Shown: positions 1 to 9,144 of the stretch, piece after piece
How positions within the stretch are numbered: the stretch's first letter is position 1
How the letters are laid out: each line of letters opens with the position of its first letter
Notes under the pieces: model-generated
What the model was told of the DNA's origin: nothing
Database searches by the model: none
Seen by the model: only the letters and a program-made list of their open reading frames with translations
Translations under genes and position numbers: made by a program
Source of the DNA: an uncultured Butyrivibrio sp.
Lineage (GTDB): Bacteria; Bacillota; Clostridia; Lachnospirales; Lachnospiraceae
Direction of reading: 5' to 3'
Length of the DNA: 35,461 nucleotides
Assembly: GCA_946404845.1 (NCBI GenBank)
Contig: CAMJFD010000005.1
Coordinates: 1 to 35,461 of the forward strand

Positions 1-38
1 AAATTTTGATTAATAATTATACTTTAGTTTTACATAAA

Positions 39-2229
39 TTAAAAATTAATTCTATTAATATCGTCCTCTTTAAAAGTAACTACAAGATAATCATCAAAAA
101 TCCTATAATCATCAAACGCCTCATATCTGTCTTCAGAAAAAGAACTATACTGATCATCATAAACATTTATATCATAACAAATGATATCTGATGATCCCCT
201 TTGATGTACAAAAAATGCATTGTTTGAAGATAGCTTATTTAGATCGTTTGCAAAATACTTAACAAGATTGATCGTCTGTTTACCATTTTCATTTGATTTA
301 ATAATTCCTATCTGTCCATTACTTGTAAAAAAGTACATATTACTATTATTAGTTCCAGTTGCATTTATAAGAGGAACATTGAAATTATAGGTATTAAGCT
401 CAGATCCATCATTTATTGAATATACAGAAGCCTTATTGCCTGAATAGAAGACAATAGCAGGTACATCCTGACCATTTTCATCAGTATATGTTATATTCAG
501 CAAACCATTTTTTAGATTGACCTGATCTGTTTCAAAGTTACTTTGCCATATATATTCCTGAGATACGCAGTCAATATAATCAATTGTCATCTCATAATTG
601 GACAGTACCATAGTGTTATATATTCCATAACTTGCATCATCAACATTTGTACCATTAACGGCGATAAATGTATCATCTGTAACAAAAAAGACATCTGAAA
701 TATATCCATAGTCATTCTGACCTGTATAAAATTCTCCTGTTAAACAGGTCAGAATGACTATGGATAAATGTATCATCTGTAACAAAAAAGACATCTGAAA
801 TATATCCATAGTCATTCTGACCTGTATAAAATTCTCCTGTTAACAGATCACAACAACCTGTTCTATAAATATCTTCTTCGGTATCATAAGAATATATCAA
901 CTTAGATCCATCACTATTAACTTTTATAGATGAAACATGACTAATATAATCAGGGTAATCATATCTGTTTGTTATAGTTCCGTCACTACAATCAATAATG
1001 AAAATACCATTTCCTACTGTGGCAAGATACATTAAATTACCAACAATATCAGCATTTGGGCCGTAATATATAGAGTCAATTTCAGTTCCTTGGCTGGTCC
1101 ATATCTGAGATCCTGTAGAGCAGTCCATGCAATATATTACACTGTCTTCAATAACTATAAGATTATCATTTTCAGTAAAAGAAATATAATTAACTGATGT
1201 ATCTGCATGATCATCATAAACAAGCGAATTATCTTCCAGATTCCAAATATATAAGTTACTAGAGCTGTCATATGCAGCCAGATATTTTCTGTTAGGACTT
1301 ATAACATAATCACTTACAGTATCTGCACACTGATAATTCCATGTACTGTCAATTGTTGAACCATTTTCTGCAACATAAGCTCGTGTTGCCATAGTAAGAG
1401 CATACTCAGCTTCTGAAGTTACAGGCATATCTGGATCAGCCTCAGATGGGAGAGCAGCAAGTGCAAGCTGTATAGCTGTAATTCTCTGCTCATCTTCAAG
1501 AAGGCTTGTAGATTCAGTAGCGAGGAACTTCGCTTTATTTTTTAGAGCATCATAATAATTATCTCTTATGCGAATCGTACTCCATACAAGATAAGAGATT
1601 GCAATAGCAACTAATATAAAGGCTACAGACAAGATAGCCGCAAGCCTTTTTATCATATACTGTTTCTGGCGCTGAACAAGTTCATCATATGAACAGCCTA
1701 TAAGAGCAGCTGCAAGACGCGGAATCTCATCCTTTTTGCTCTTCTTGATGCCTTTTCTAAGATCACAAGATAAAGGCTCTATAGGAATTTGTTCGATATA
1801 TTCAACACCATTTATATCCTTACGTGTAACAGTATCTGTCAGTAGTACTTCAGGTATAACTTCCTGTGGTTCCCCATCAGCCAAAATAGTCAGAATCTGA
1901 CTCTTACTATGGCTTTTTAGGAAATATTCAATTTCTCTGGAAACCCATATAGATTCATTAGTATGAGTAGAACAAATAACTATAAGATACTCTGAATTTT
2001 CAAGAGCTTCTGAAATATCAGCATCAAGATTACTTGTTATAGGCAGCTCATTCTTATCTCTAAAAATGGGCGGTATATTCTTTAAACCTTTACTTTTCTG
2101 GATTTCTTTTGGAATATGATAATGCTCAAGCAGTTTCTGAACTTCTTCAGCCACATGTATATCCAGCTCAGCATGTCTATATGAAATAAATGCGCTATAA
2201 TGATCCGGCATTTCCCCTTGCTCCTCCAA
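39..2229 (-). pseudogene. TIR-domain protein with TM helix and C-terminal beta-propeller/WD40- or PQQ-like region; frame broken by a 100-bp duplication (ORF pieces 712-2229 and 39-815)
   Basis: N-terminus HYSAFISYRHAELDIHVAEEVQKLL...PPIFRDKNELPITSNLDADISEALENSEYLIVICSTHTNESIWVSREIEYF is TIR-like; TM segment RLAAILSVAFILVAIAISYLVW; downstream repeats such as YLAAYDSSSNLYIWNLEDNSLVYDDH. The two ORFs share the duplicated peptide QNDYGYISDVFFVTDDTFI and join in frame if 100 bp is removed. Confidence 0.85.
663..843. repeat. 81-bp direct duplication (663-743 and 763-843, offset exactly 100 bp) joined by a segment that is the inverted complement of 703-725
   Basis: gataaatgtatcatctg...attctcctgttaa occurs twice; 744-766 is the exact reverse complement of 703-725. 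Confidence 0.95.
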
Positions 2230-2240
2230 CTTTTAAAATA

Positions 2241-2400
2241 AAGAGCCGCTTGCGGCTCTTCGCGCCGAGCGCGGCTGCATTTTTGCAGCATTTACACTTC
2301 GCGCGAGTGCGCATCCTGCATGGAATGCTTTTTGTATAATAGGAAATTTGCAACGCAATTTCCTATTATACAAAAAATGTTACAAATAATTTGCAACATG
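2241..2400. repeat. Chain of palindromes in the divergent TIR/RyR intergenic region
   Basis: aagagccgc-tt-gcggctctt (2241-2260); ctgca..tgcag (about 2275-2288); 20-bp perfect stem tttttgtataataggaaatt / aatttcctattatacaaaaa (2329-2348 / 2357-2376); imperfect tgttacaaa..tttgcaaca after it. Confidence 0.9.
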
Positions 2401-2470
2401 CGCTCAATATACCATATTATATGATAAAATACCAACATATTTCATTATATCAAAAGATTTAGGGGAAACT

Positions 2471-4249
2471 ATGATTATAATTCTTTATGCAATAGGCTTA
2501 TTCTTTATATATTTATATTTAAAGAGCATCGATAAAAGGTACGAAAGCTTATATTTAATAGCATATAATTTCATCGCAGTAGTAGTGATGCTGATATATA
2601 CATATATGTCAACAACAGGGGGCACATTCAGTGACATATTCTTTGACGTAATCTACAGAACTCCAGCCATCATGACATTCCAGGGAGAAACTGACGGTCT
2701 TGGTAATCAGCAGCTGTTCGTAATGTTCATTGCATCCGTTCTGACATTAGGAGCTGTTGTATACATCTTCTTTTATCAGGCAATTACACATTCAATGATC
2801 AGAACACAGATATTCCTGAGCCGCAATGTATATGTTGTCTGCGGTGATGACAATCTAGCTCAGCCACTAATAGACGACATTCGTAAGAATTCACCAAGAA
2901 CACCTATTGTATATATAAATGAAAAAGCCGAGGTAGATGAATTTGATGAACCACAGATACAGCTTATCAGAGGAACACTCCAGGCAACACGTAATTATAT
3001 AGACAAGCTTAGTAAGAACAAGAACTATACCTTTGTACTCTTACCTACTGAAAATAATAATAACATAACATGGCTAACTGACCTTAACAGGATAGGAGAG
3101 CATGTTAAGAGTATTAAAGTTACAGCTTTTCTTGATAACAGTCTTATGAGGCATATGGATTTAGAATTTGAGAATATAGATGCTTTTCTTATTTCAAAAG
3201 AGTCTCTTTTGATTCATAATTTTATGGCTGAAAATCTGCCTATCGATTTAATGGTACAAAAGGGGCTATGCACAAGTGTAAATGGTGTTTATAAATGTTG
3301 TAAGTCGTTAAATATAGGTTTAATTGGCTACTTACCTCTCTCAGAAGAATATTTACTTGAAGTTATTGAAAATTCAGGCATTGAAGACATTAACTCAGAC
3401 AAATGGGCAATAAAAGCAAGCATATTTGATGAACAGTATAAAATCAAAAAAGCTGGTATGTACCAGGATTATCCATATTTTAAGGATGACAACTGCATAC
3501 ATTTTGAAAAATACTGTCCAGGTTCCCAGAAATTCTACGAACATATTGAAAAGAAAGCTGATAAATATCATGAATTCGTAATATGCCTTGGAGATACAGA
3601 AAAAAATATACAGATGGCTCTTAGACTTATTAGATTATATGACAAACTTGGCAAAGACATCCCAAGACCTCAGATAATTGTAGTACTTCACGACCAGGCA
3701 AATGGTAGTATCAGATTATTACAGGATCAAAAAAATGTAATGTTCCTACAATATAACGAATCAATTTATTCATATGAAGATCTCGTCCTGAGAAAAACTG
3801 ACCTTGAGGCTGAACGAATTCACAATGAATATATGAACAGTAGCCACACAACTATTAGATGGAGCCAGCTAGGAACATTTACCAAGCAGTCAAACAGGGC
3901 CGTTGTCTGGGATGTTGCTAATAAAATAGCACTTATGCCTTCACTTAAAGAGCTAAAAGAAAATGGCAATTCTAATATGAATAATTCACAAGAAACAGAA
4001 GCATCCTTCTGGGAACTTGCCAAATATGAGCATCGCAGATGGTGCGCTTTTCACTATACACATGGATGGTCACAACTGCCAGTATCAGAACTGACAGAAG
4101 ATGAAATTCAAAATGGAACTACCAAGCATCTTGATGAAAAAAGGCATATCTGCCTCGTACCATGGGATGAGCTTGACAGCCTGCCACAGAGCGAGCCAGG
4201 CATTCTAAAACAATATGATTATGATAATATAAAGAGAATTGTGTTATAA
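2471..4249 (+). CDS. Membrane protein with TrkA-N/RCK-like Rossmann region(s) and C-terminal RyR domain
   Basis: N-terminal TM helices; NVYVVCGDDNLAQPLIDDIRKNSPRTPIVYINEKAEV (Rossmann-like); C-terminus FTKQSNRAVVWDVANKIALM...FWELAKYEHRRWCAFHYTHGWSQLP...KRHICLVPWDELD matches the bacterial RyR-domain pattern. Confidence 0.8.
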   Translation: MIIILYAIGLFFIYLYLKSIDKRYESLYLIAYNFIAVVVMLIYTYMSTTGGTFSDIFFDVIYRTPAIMTFQGETDGLGNQQLFVMFIASVLTLGAVVYIFFYQAITHSMIRTQIFLSRNVYVVCGDDNLAQPLIDDIRKNSPRTPIVYINEKAEVDEFDEPQIQLIRGTLQATRNYIDKLSKNKNYTFVLLPTENNNNITWLTDLNRIGEHVKSIKVTAFLDNSLMRHMDLEFENIDAFLISKESLLIHNFMAENLPIDLMVQKGLCTSVNGVYKCCKSLNIGLIGYLPLSEEYLLEVIENSGIEDINSDKWAIKASIFDEQYKIKKAGMYQDYPYFKDDNCIHFEKYCPGSQKFYEHIEKKADKYHEFVICLGDTEKNIQMALRLIRLYDKLGKDIPRPQIIVVLHDQANGSIRLLQDQKNVMFLQYNESIYSYEDLVLRKTDLEAERIHNEYMNSSHTTIRWSQLGTFTKQSNRAVVWDVANKIALMPSLKELKENGNSNMNNSQETEASFWELAKYEHRRWCAFHYTHGWSQLPVSELTEDEIQNGTTKHLDEKRHICLVPWDELDSLPQSEPGILKQYDYDNIKRIVL

Positions 4250-4292
4250 TACCTTTTATATATAAATAACAACGAGGAAGGCAGATTTCATA

Positions 4293-5135
4293 ATGGACTA
4301 TAACTTCGACGACAAGGACCGCAATCTCTTATATTATGATAACGTGGTACCTAACGCTAGGAAGCTTACTATTACTGATATATACGAACAATTATCAGTG
4401 CTTTCAATAACTTATGGAACAGTAACACTTCGCGGTGAAGAATCGCATACAATAACTATTGAACCTAAGGACCTTAGCACAGACAAAAATATCATTTCAA
4501 TTGCTCTTGAAGGGCACGATATTCTAGTGTCTGGCACCTATAAGACTTTAGAACAATATCAAATAATAATCAAAACTGAAAATCTTATCAGCAAAATATC
4601 AGAAAATAAAATGATAGAAAAAAATGATCCAGATTTATCAGAACCTGAGAATCATGAAATATGTTTCAGACAGGTGTTCACACTTTTTGGCACAGGAATT
4701 AAAATACATGATTCAGACAGATCAGTTCTATACAAATGTAACTACGATTCAGCACAGTCTACTTTCAATATAACTGATGATAAAGGTAAAATTGGCAGCA
4801 TCAAAAAGAGTTACAAAGGACATATGCCAGTTTATACAATAAGAATTAATGGAGAGACTATAACAACTCTTGAATACATACCTGGTAAGGATAAAGAATT
4901 CCAGTTAACTGGACCATACGGCGAAGAACAGATTACAATTGATGTTCCAGCAGACAGTTATAGAACTCTGTTTGTATTTAATGGTAAAAAAGCTCTTGGT
5001 TCAATCAAAAGAGTAGATGATAATAAAATAGTTACAAATGATATGTATATTTCAAGCTTTGAAAATGAATCAGACAAGAAACTTATGTGCCTCATAACAA
5101 TTGCTTATGACGATTCATTAGAAACAAGAAAATAA
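4293..5135 (+). CDS. Uncharacterised 280-aa protein, possibly tubby/LURP-one-like in the second half
   Basis: Intact ORF 44 bp after the RyR gene. Beta-rich FGTGIKIHDSDRSVLYKCNYDSAQSTFNITDDKGKIGSIKKS...FVFNGKKALGSIKRV resembles LURP-one-related folds; weak inference. Confidence 0.6.
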   Translation: MDYNFDDKDRNLLYYDNVVPNARKLTITDIYEQLSVLSITYGTVTLRGEESHTITIEPKDLSTDKNIISIALEGHDILVSGTYKTLEQYQIIIKTENLISKISENKMIEKNDPDLSEPENHEICFRQVFTLFGTGIKIHDSDRSVLYKCNYDSAQSTFNITDDKGKIGSIKKSYKGHMPVYTIRINGETITTLEYIPGKDKEFQLTGPYGEEQITIDVPADSYRTLFVFNGKKALGSIKRVDDNKIVTNDMYISSFENESDKKLMCLITIAYDDSLETRK

Positions 5136-5163
5136 AAAATAACCAAAGAAAAGAGGGTAACTT

Positions 5164-6363
5164 ATGAATCAGATAATAAACAGCTTATTAGAAATCGATC
5201 TGTATAAGTTCTCAATGGGACAGGCTATATATCACCAATTCCCAAGCTATATCACAACATGGACATTTAAATGCAGAAATAAAGATGTAAAATTCACATC
5301 AGAAATGGTTGAAGAAATCAAGAATCAGATCAAGCTCTATTGTGATCTTAGATTCACAGAAGAAGAACTTGATTATCTTAGAAAAATCAAATGGTTTAAA
5401 CACTCATATATTGATTTTCTGAGATTATGGCAGCCAAGATATGAAGACTTTACAATCACAACTGATGCTGAATGCGGACTTGCAATTGAGACAAATGGAA
5501 CATGGCTCAATACATCAATGTATGAAATTCCAACTCTGGCAATCGTCAACGAAGTATATTTCAGAATGGCATATGATTACGACGATCTACTAAGGAGCTT
5601 TAATGAAAGACTTGATGCCAAGACACAGAAACTCATAGATGGTACATACAGTCTTGGAGCATTTAGTGAATTTGGCCTTAGAAGACGTTTATCAGCTGAA
5701 GCTCAGGAACTAGCCTGCAACAAGCTGGCTAACTCTAAATTTGAAAGTTCAACATTTGTAGGGACTTCGAATGTATATCTTGCTAAAAAGTTCAATCTGA
5801 TACCAGTAGGAACTATGGCTCATGAATGGATCATGTGTGTAGGTCAGGGTAATCACAAGCACAATCCTGCTTATTCTAACTGGTACTCACTTGATGCATG
5901 GGTTACAGAATATGGTGTACTAAACGGAACAGCTCTCACAGATACAATCACAACAGATTGTTTCCTCAAGGACTTCCAGTTGACATATGCGACACTGTTC
6001 AGCGGTGTTCGTCATGACTCTGGTGATCCAATTGAGTGGGGCGAAAAAATGATAGCTCATTACGAAATGCTTGGTATAGATGCCAAAACTAAAACACTTC
6101 TCTTTAGTGACAGTCTCGATTTTGAACGCGCAGATAAAATCAAGAGACATTTTGAAGGAAGAGTAAAGGTAGCATTTGGAATAGGTACATATATTGCAAA
6201 TGATACAGATGAAAATGCACTTAACATAGTTATGAAGATTACCTTCTGCAACGGTCAGGATGTAGCCAAGATATCTGATACACCTGGCAAAGGAATGTGC
6301 AAAAACCCGGATTACGTAGATTATCTCCAGAGATGTATCACATGGAGGATGGAACACAAGTAA
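5164..6363 (+). CDS. pncB: Nicotinate phosphoribosyltransferase
   Basis: MNQIINSLLEIDLYKFSMGQAIYHQFP...FGLRRRLSAEAQ...SNVYLAKKFNLIPVGTMAHEWIM...GVRHDSGDPIEWGEK is characteristic; RBS agagggtaact upstream. Confidence 0.95.
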   Translation: MNQIINSLLEIDLYKFSMGQAIYHQFPSYITTWTFKCRNKDVKFTSEMVEEIKNQIKLYCDLRFTEEELDYLRKIKWFKHSYIDFLRLWQPRYEDFTITTDAECGLAIETNGTWLNTSMYEIPTLAIVNEVYFRMAYDYDDLLRSFNERLDAKTQKLIDGTYSLGAFSEFGLRRRLSAEAQELACNKLANSKFESSTFVGTSNVYLAKKFNLIPVGTMAHEWIMCVGQGNHKHNPAYSNWYSLDAWVTEYGVLNGTALTDTITTDCFLKDFQLTYATLFSGVRHDSGDPIEWGEKMIAHYEMLGIDAKTKTLLFSDSLDFERADKIKRHFEGRVKVAFGIGTYIANDTDENALNIVMKITFCNGQDVAKISDTPGKGMCKNPDYVDYLQRCITWRMEHK

Positions 6364-6371
6364 AACACAAG

Positions 6372-6422
6372 ATAAACGTTATATAAAAATCTAAAATGCA
6401 TTTTTATATAACGTTTATTTTT
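6372..6422 (+). terminator. Terminator downstream of pncB
   Basis: 19-bp perfect stem ataaacgttatataaaaat / atttttatataacgtttat followed by T-tract. Confidence 0.85.
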
Positions 6423-6511
6423 TTATTATAATTTAAGGCGTAGAAATATCATATAATTATTTCATAAAGAGTTAATTACTTATCATTTTTACATTCTTTT
6501 TATGAGGGTAA

Positions 6512-6600
6512 GTTTGAAAATGTTCCATTTTCAAACACGAATTGGTGTCGCGAGCTCCACCAATATCGAACCATTAGCCACTCGTTTTACTCGCGGCATG
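6512..6600. repeat. Consecutive palindromes upstream of the L,D-transpeptidase gene
   Basis: gtttgaaaatg-ttc-cattttcaaac (6512-6536), attggtg..caccaat (6541-6564), gcc..actcgttttactcg..ggc. Confidence 0.8.
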
Positions 6601-6609
6601 AGGTAAAAT

Positions 6610-7278
6610 ATGAAAATACAAATTATTTCTACGCTGACAATTGTCATTGTATTGGCAAATGTCTTATCAATGACTGCACTGGCAAATGGATTTGATGCAA
6701 ACTATTATGCCAACAAATATCCTGATGTAGTATCTGTTCTGGGAAATGATCCAACTGTATTATATAACCACTATGTTAATTATGGCTCCAAAGAAGGACG
6801 CTTTCAAAGTGCACAAGATGAATATGAAAGCTATACTAATGCACTTGCTGGTATAACAAATACTACTGCAGTTACACCTGCACAACCAGTGGCAAATGCA
6901 GCTATGGCCAACCAGACATATATAGACGTTGATATTGCCACACAAAAGGTTACATATTATCTGGATGGACAGGTTGCCCTTCAGACAGACTGCGTTACAG
7001 GTAATGAAAGTCTTGGAAGAGGTACTCCACGAGGTACATTTTCTATCAAATCCAAAACAGCTGGAAAATATCTAACTGGCCCAACATGGCATGTGTGGGT
7101 AGATACATGGATGCCCTTTGAGGGAGGCTGCGGATTACATGATGCTACCTGGCGTTCGAGCTTTGGAGGTGACATCTATACTACAGATGGTTCACATGGA
7201 TGCGTTAACTTACCACATGATGCTGCGGTTACACTTTTCAATAGTGTTGCAGTCGGTACTACTGTTGTAGTTCACTGA
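6610..7278 (+). CDS. Secreted L,D-transpeptidase (YkuD catalytic domain)
   Basis: Signal peptide; YYANKYPDVV...LYNHYVNYGSKEGR motif; catalytic DGSHGCVNLPHDAAVTLF. Confidence 0.92.
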   Translation: MKIQIISTLTIVIVLANVLSMTALANGFDANYYANKYPDVVSVLGNDPTVLYNHYVNYGSKEGRFQSAQDEYESYTNALAGITNTTAVTPAQPVANAAMANQTYIDVDIATQKVTYYLDGQVALQTDCVTGNESLGRGTPRGTFSIKSKTAGKYLTGPTWHVWVDTWMPFEGGCGLHDATWRSSFGGDIYTTDGSHGCVNLPHDAAVTLFNSVAVGTTVVVH

Positions 7279-7315
7279 TTTGTTATAATATATGTATTAT
7301 TGTTACTGCAATTAG

Positions 7316-7480
7316 AAATCCGCACTAGCTGCGGATTTCGTGAAAAAGTGATTCAAGTGGCAAATAGGCCCTTCGACGAAGTCGATTTCAATTGGCCTAT
7401 TTGCATGACTTTTGGAACGAAGTGACAAAAAGTCATGTATTTTAAAAGGATGTATTTTTAATCAGAAAACATCCTTTTAT
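7316..7480. repeat. Four consecutive perfect-stem hairpins in intergenic DNA; the last resembles a terminator
   Basis: aaatccgca/tgcggattt (7316-7338), caaataggcc/ggcctatttg (7361-7403), catgactttt/aaaagtcatg (7404-7436), aaaaggatgt/acatcctttt (7444-7478). Confidence 0.9.
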
Positions 7481-7575
7481 TTTGGAAAAACACTCATAAA
7501 GTTATTATGAATTTTTGTTATAATAAACAGGAAATAACTGTAGACCATTTATTTGTATTAGTTGGAGGAGTGCTG

Positions 7576-7812
7576 ATGTCACTTAGTATGAAGCAAAAAG
7601 ATGTTGCAGTACGGCTTATGGCTGATGCGGTTATAACCGAAAAAGATGAAAATCACCTATTATGGCGACTGGAATCTTTTGAACAGAGCTTTGGAATGGA
7701 TATTCCCAATTGGGAATTAGATGTTCTCAGAATAGCGAGAACTAAAGGGGTAGATCCAAAGAATTTCCGTATCCTCGATAAATGGATTGGAAATCACAGT
7801 CTGGCTATGTAG
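7576..7812 (+). CDS. Small hypothetical protein (78 aa)
   Basis: ggaggag RBS 6 nt before ATG 7576; MSLSMKQKDVAVRLMADAVITEKDENHLLWRLESFEQ. Confidence 0.65.
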   Translation: MSLSMKQKDVAVRLMADAVITEKDENHLLWRLESFEQSFGMDIPNWELDVLRIARTKGVDPKNFRILDKWIGNHSLAM

Positions 7813-7850
7813 TAAATGTAATATTTAAAACTGAATATGTACCAAAAACA

Positions 7851-7880
7851 AGGGCTATGAATAAGTATTCACAGCCCTTT
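7851..7880. terminator. Bidirectional terminator between convergent genes
   Basis: agggctatgaataagtattcacagcccttttctttt. Confidence 0.75.
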
Positions 7881-7890
7881 TCTTTTTATA

Positions 7891-8565
7891 TTATTCTTCT
7901 GATTCACTTCCTAAAGGTATAAATTCTAATGTACCATCCATAGTTGCTGCAACATTTATTACAACATCTTTTTTTCTATTTTTCTTAGTATTCTTGGTAA
8001 AATCCATTGCTACAGCATCAACCATATATCCTTCTATAAGAGTATGTGCTTCTTCAATACTTAATAATGTACCATCGCCATCTGTAAATGTACTAGTACC
8101 ATTAGTATCAGTCACTACAATAGTCTGTACTTCCTTAAATGTATTTTTATTATATTCATAAATTACATAGGTAATAACAGTTGAATTATCTTTTTTAGAA
8201 CTCTGCTTAGACATAATGCATTTATTTGAAGATGAATAATAATAACTATCAACTGCATCTGAAGACTTATAAATCTTTTTATTTTTGCCCTTTTTATATA
8301 ATACAGTTGTAAGCTTTATAGAATCTGACTTATCAGTGTCACAGTACATTTCAGGAACACCATTGTTATCCAGATCCAGTATATAAAAACCATACGTCCT
8401 GTTAGAAGAAGATTTTTTTGCTGTCTTTGTAAGATATGACTTATAACTGGCAAGAGCTTTTGTCTGCTTATTAGAAGCTGCCTTTACTCCCACCCCTGGA
8501 ATCATAGAAAATGTAAATGCAGTAATTAATGCGATACTTGCTATCTTTTTAAATAGTCTCTTCAT
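7891..8565 (-). CDS. Secreted hypothetical protein
   Basis: Signal peptide MKRLFKKIASIALITAFTFSMIPGVGVKAA; FYILDLDNNGVPEMYC motif seen in secreted Firmicute proteins of unknown function. Confidence 0.75.
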   Translation of the reverse strand: MKRLFKKIASIALITAFTFSMIPGVGVKAASNKQTKALASYKSYLTKTAKKSSSNRTYGFYILDLDNNGVPEMYCDTDKSDSIKLTTVLYKKGKNKKIYKSSDAVDSYYYSSSNKCIMSKQSSKKDNSTVITYVIYEYNKNTFKEVQTIVVTDTNGTSTFTDGDGTLLSIEEAHTLIEGYMVDAVAMDFTKNTKKNRKKDVVINVAATMDGTLEFIPLGSESEE

Positions 8566-8769
8566 TTTTTTATACCATCCTTCTCATAAGTTTCTATAAC
8601 AAATAAAACGTCTAATACAATTGTAATATAAACGACTTAAGCTACTATAAATCGATAATGAAGAGCTTATGAAATTTCTATTATATTATTGTTATACAGT
8701 TTATTTTGGAGCAAAAAAAAGATTATAATAAAAGTGGAAATTTATTCAAAATACAAGGAGGAACCCCTT

Positions 8770-9120
8770 ATGAAATATATAGTTAATTCAGACAGAATAA
8801 CACTTATAGATGATGAGCAAAAAGAGCTTGCATATGTAGAATTTCCAGAATTTGAGGAAGGCAAAGTAGAGGTAACTCACACAGTAGTTGACAGTTCATT
8901 ACGCGGTAAAGGAATTGCCGGAACGCTTACACAAAAGCTTGCAGACCACCTTCGTAAAACTGGGCAAAAAGCCGAACTTACATGTTCTTATGCAATTAAA
9001 TGGTTTGCTGATCATAAGGAATATGCAGATGTCCTTATAGATTCAGCAGCTGAATTTGAAAAAGCAAAACACATGCAAAACGAAGCCTGCCAGATACCAA
9101 AGCATCCTAAAAAACAGTGA
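8770..9120 (+). CDS. Small GNAT-like N-acetyltransferase (YidJ/YjdJ type)
   Basis: MKYIVNSDRITLIDDEQKELAYVEFP...THTVVDSSLRGKGIAGTLTQKLADHLR...CSYAIKWFADH; aaggagg RBS. Start moved from 8689 to 8770. Confidence 0.85.
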   Translation: MKYIVNSDRITLIDDEQKELAYVEFPEFEEGKVEVTHTVVDSSLRGKGIAGTLTQKLADHLRKTGQKAELTCSYAIKWFADHKEYADVLIDSAAEFEKAKHMQNEACQIPKHPKKQ

Positions 9121-9144
9121 TAATTTCATAATCGGAGAAATATT

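Noticed and set aside
5920-6357. 145-aa ORF antisense to pncB
   Set aside because: Lies opposite conserved pncB sequence; Cys/Ile-rich shadow ORF.
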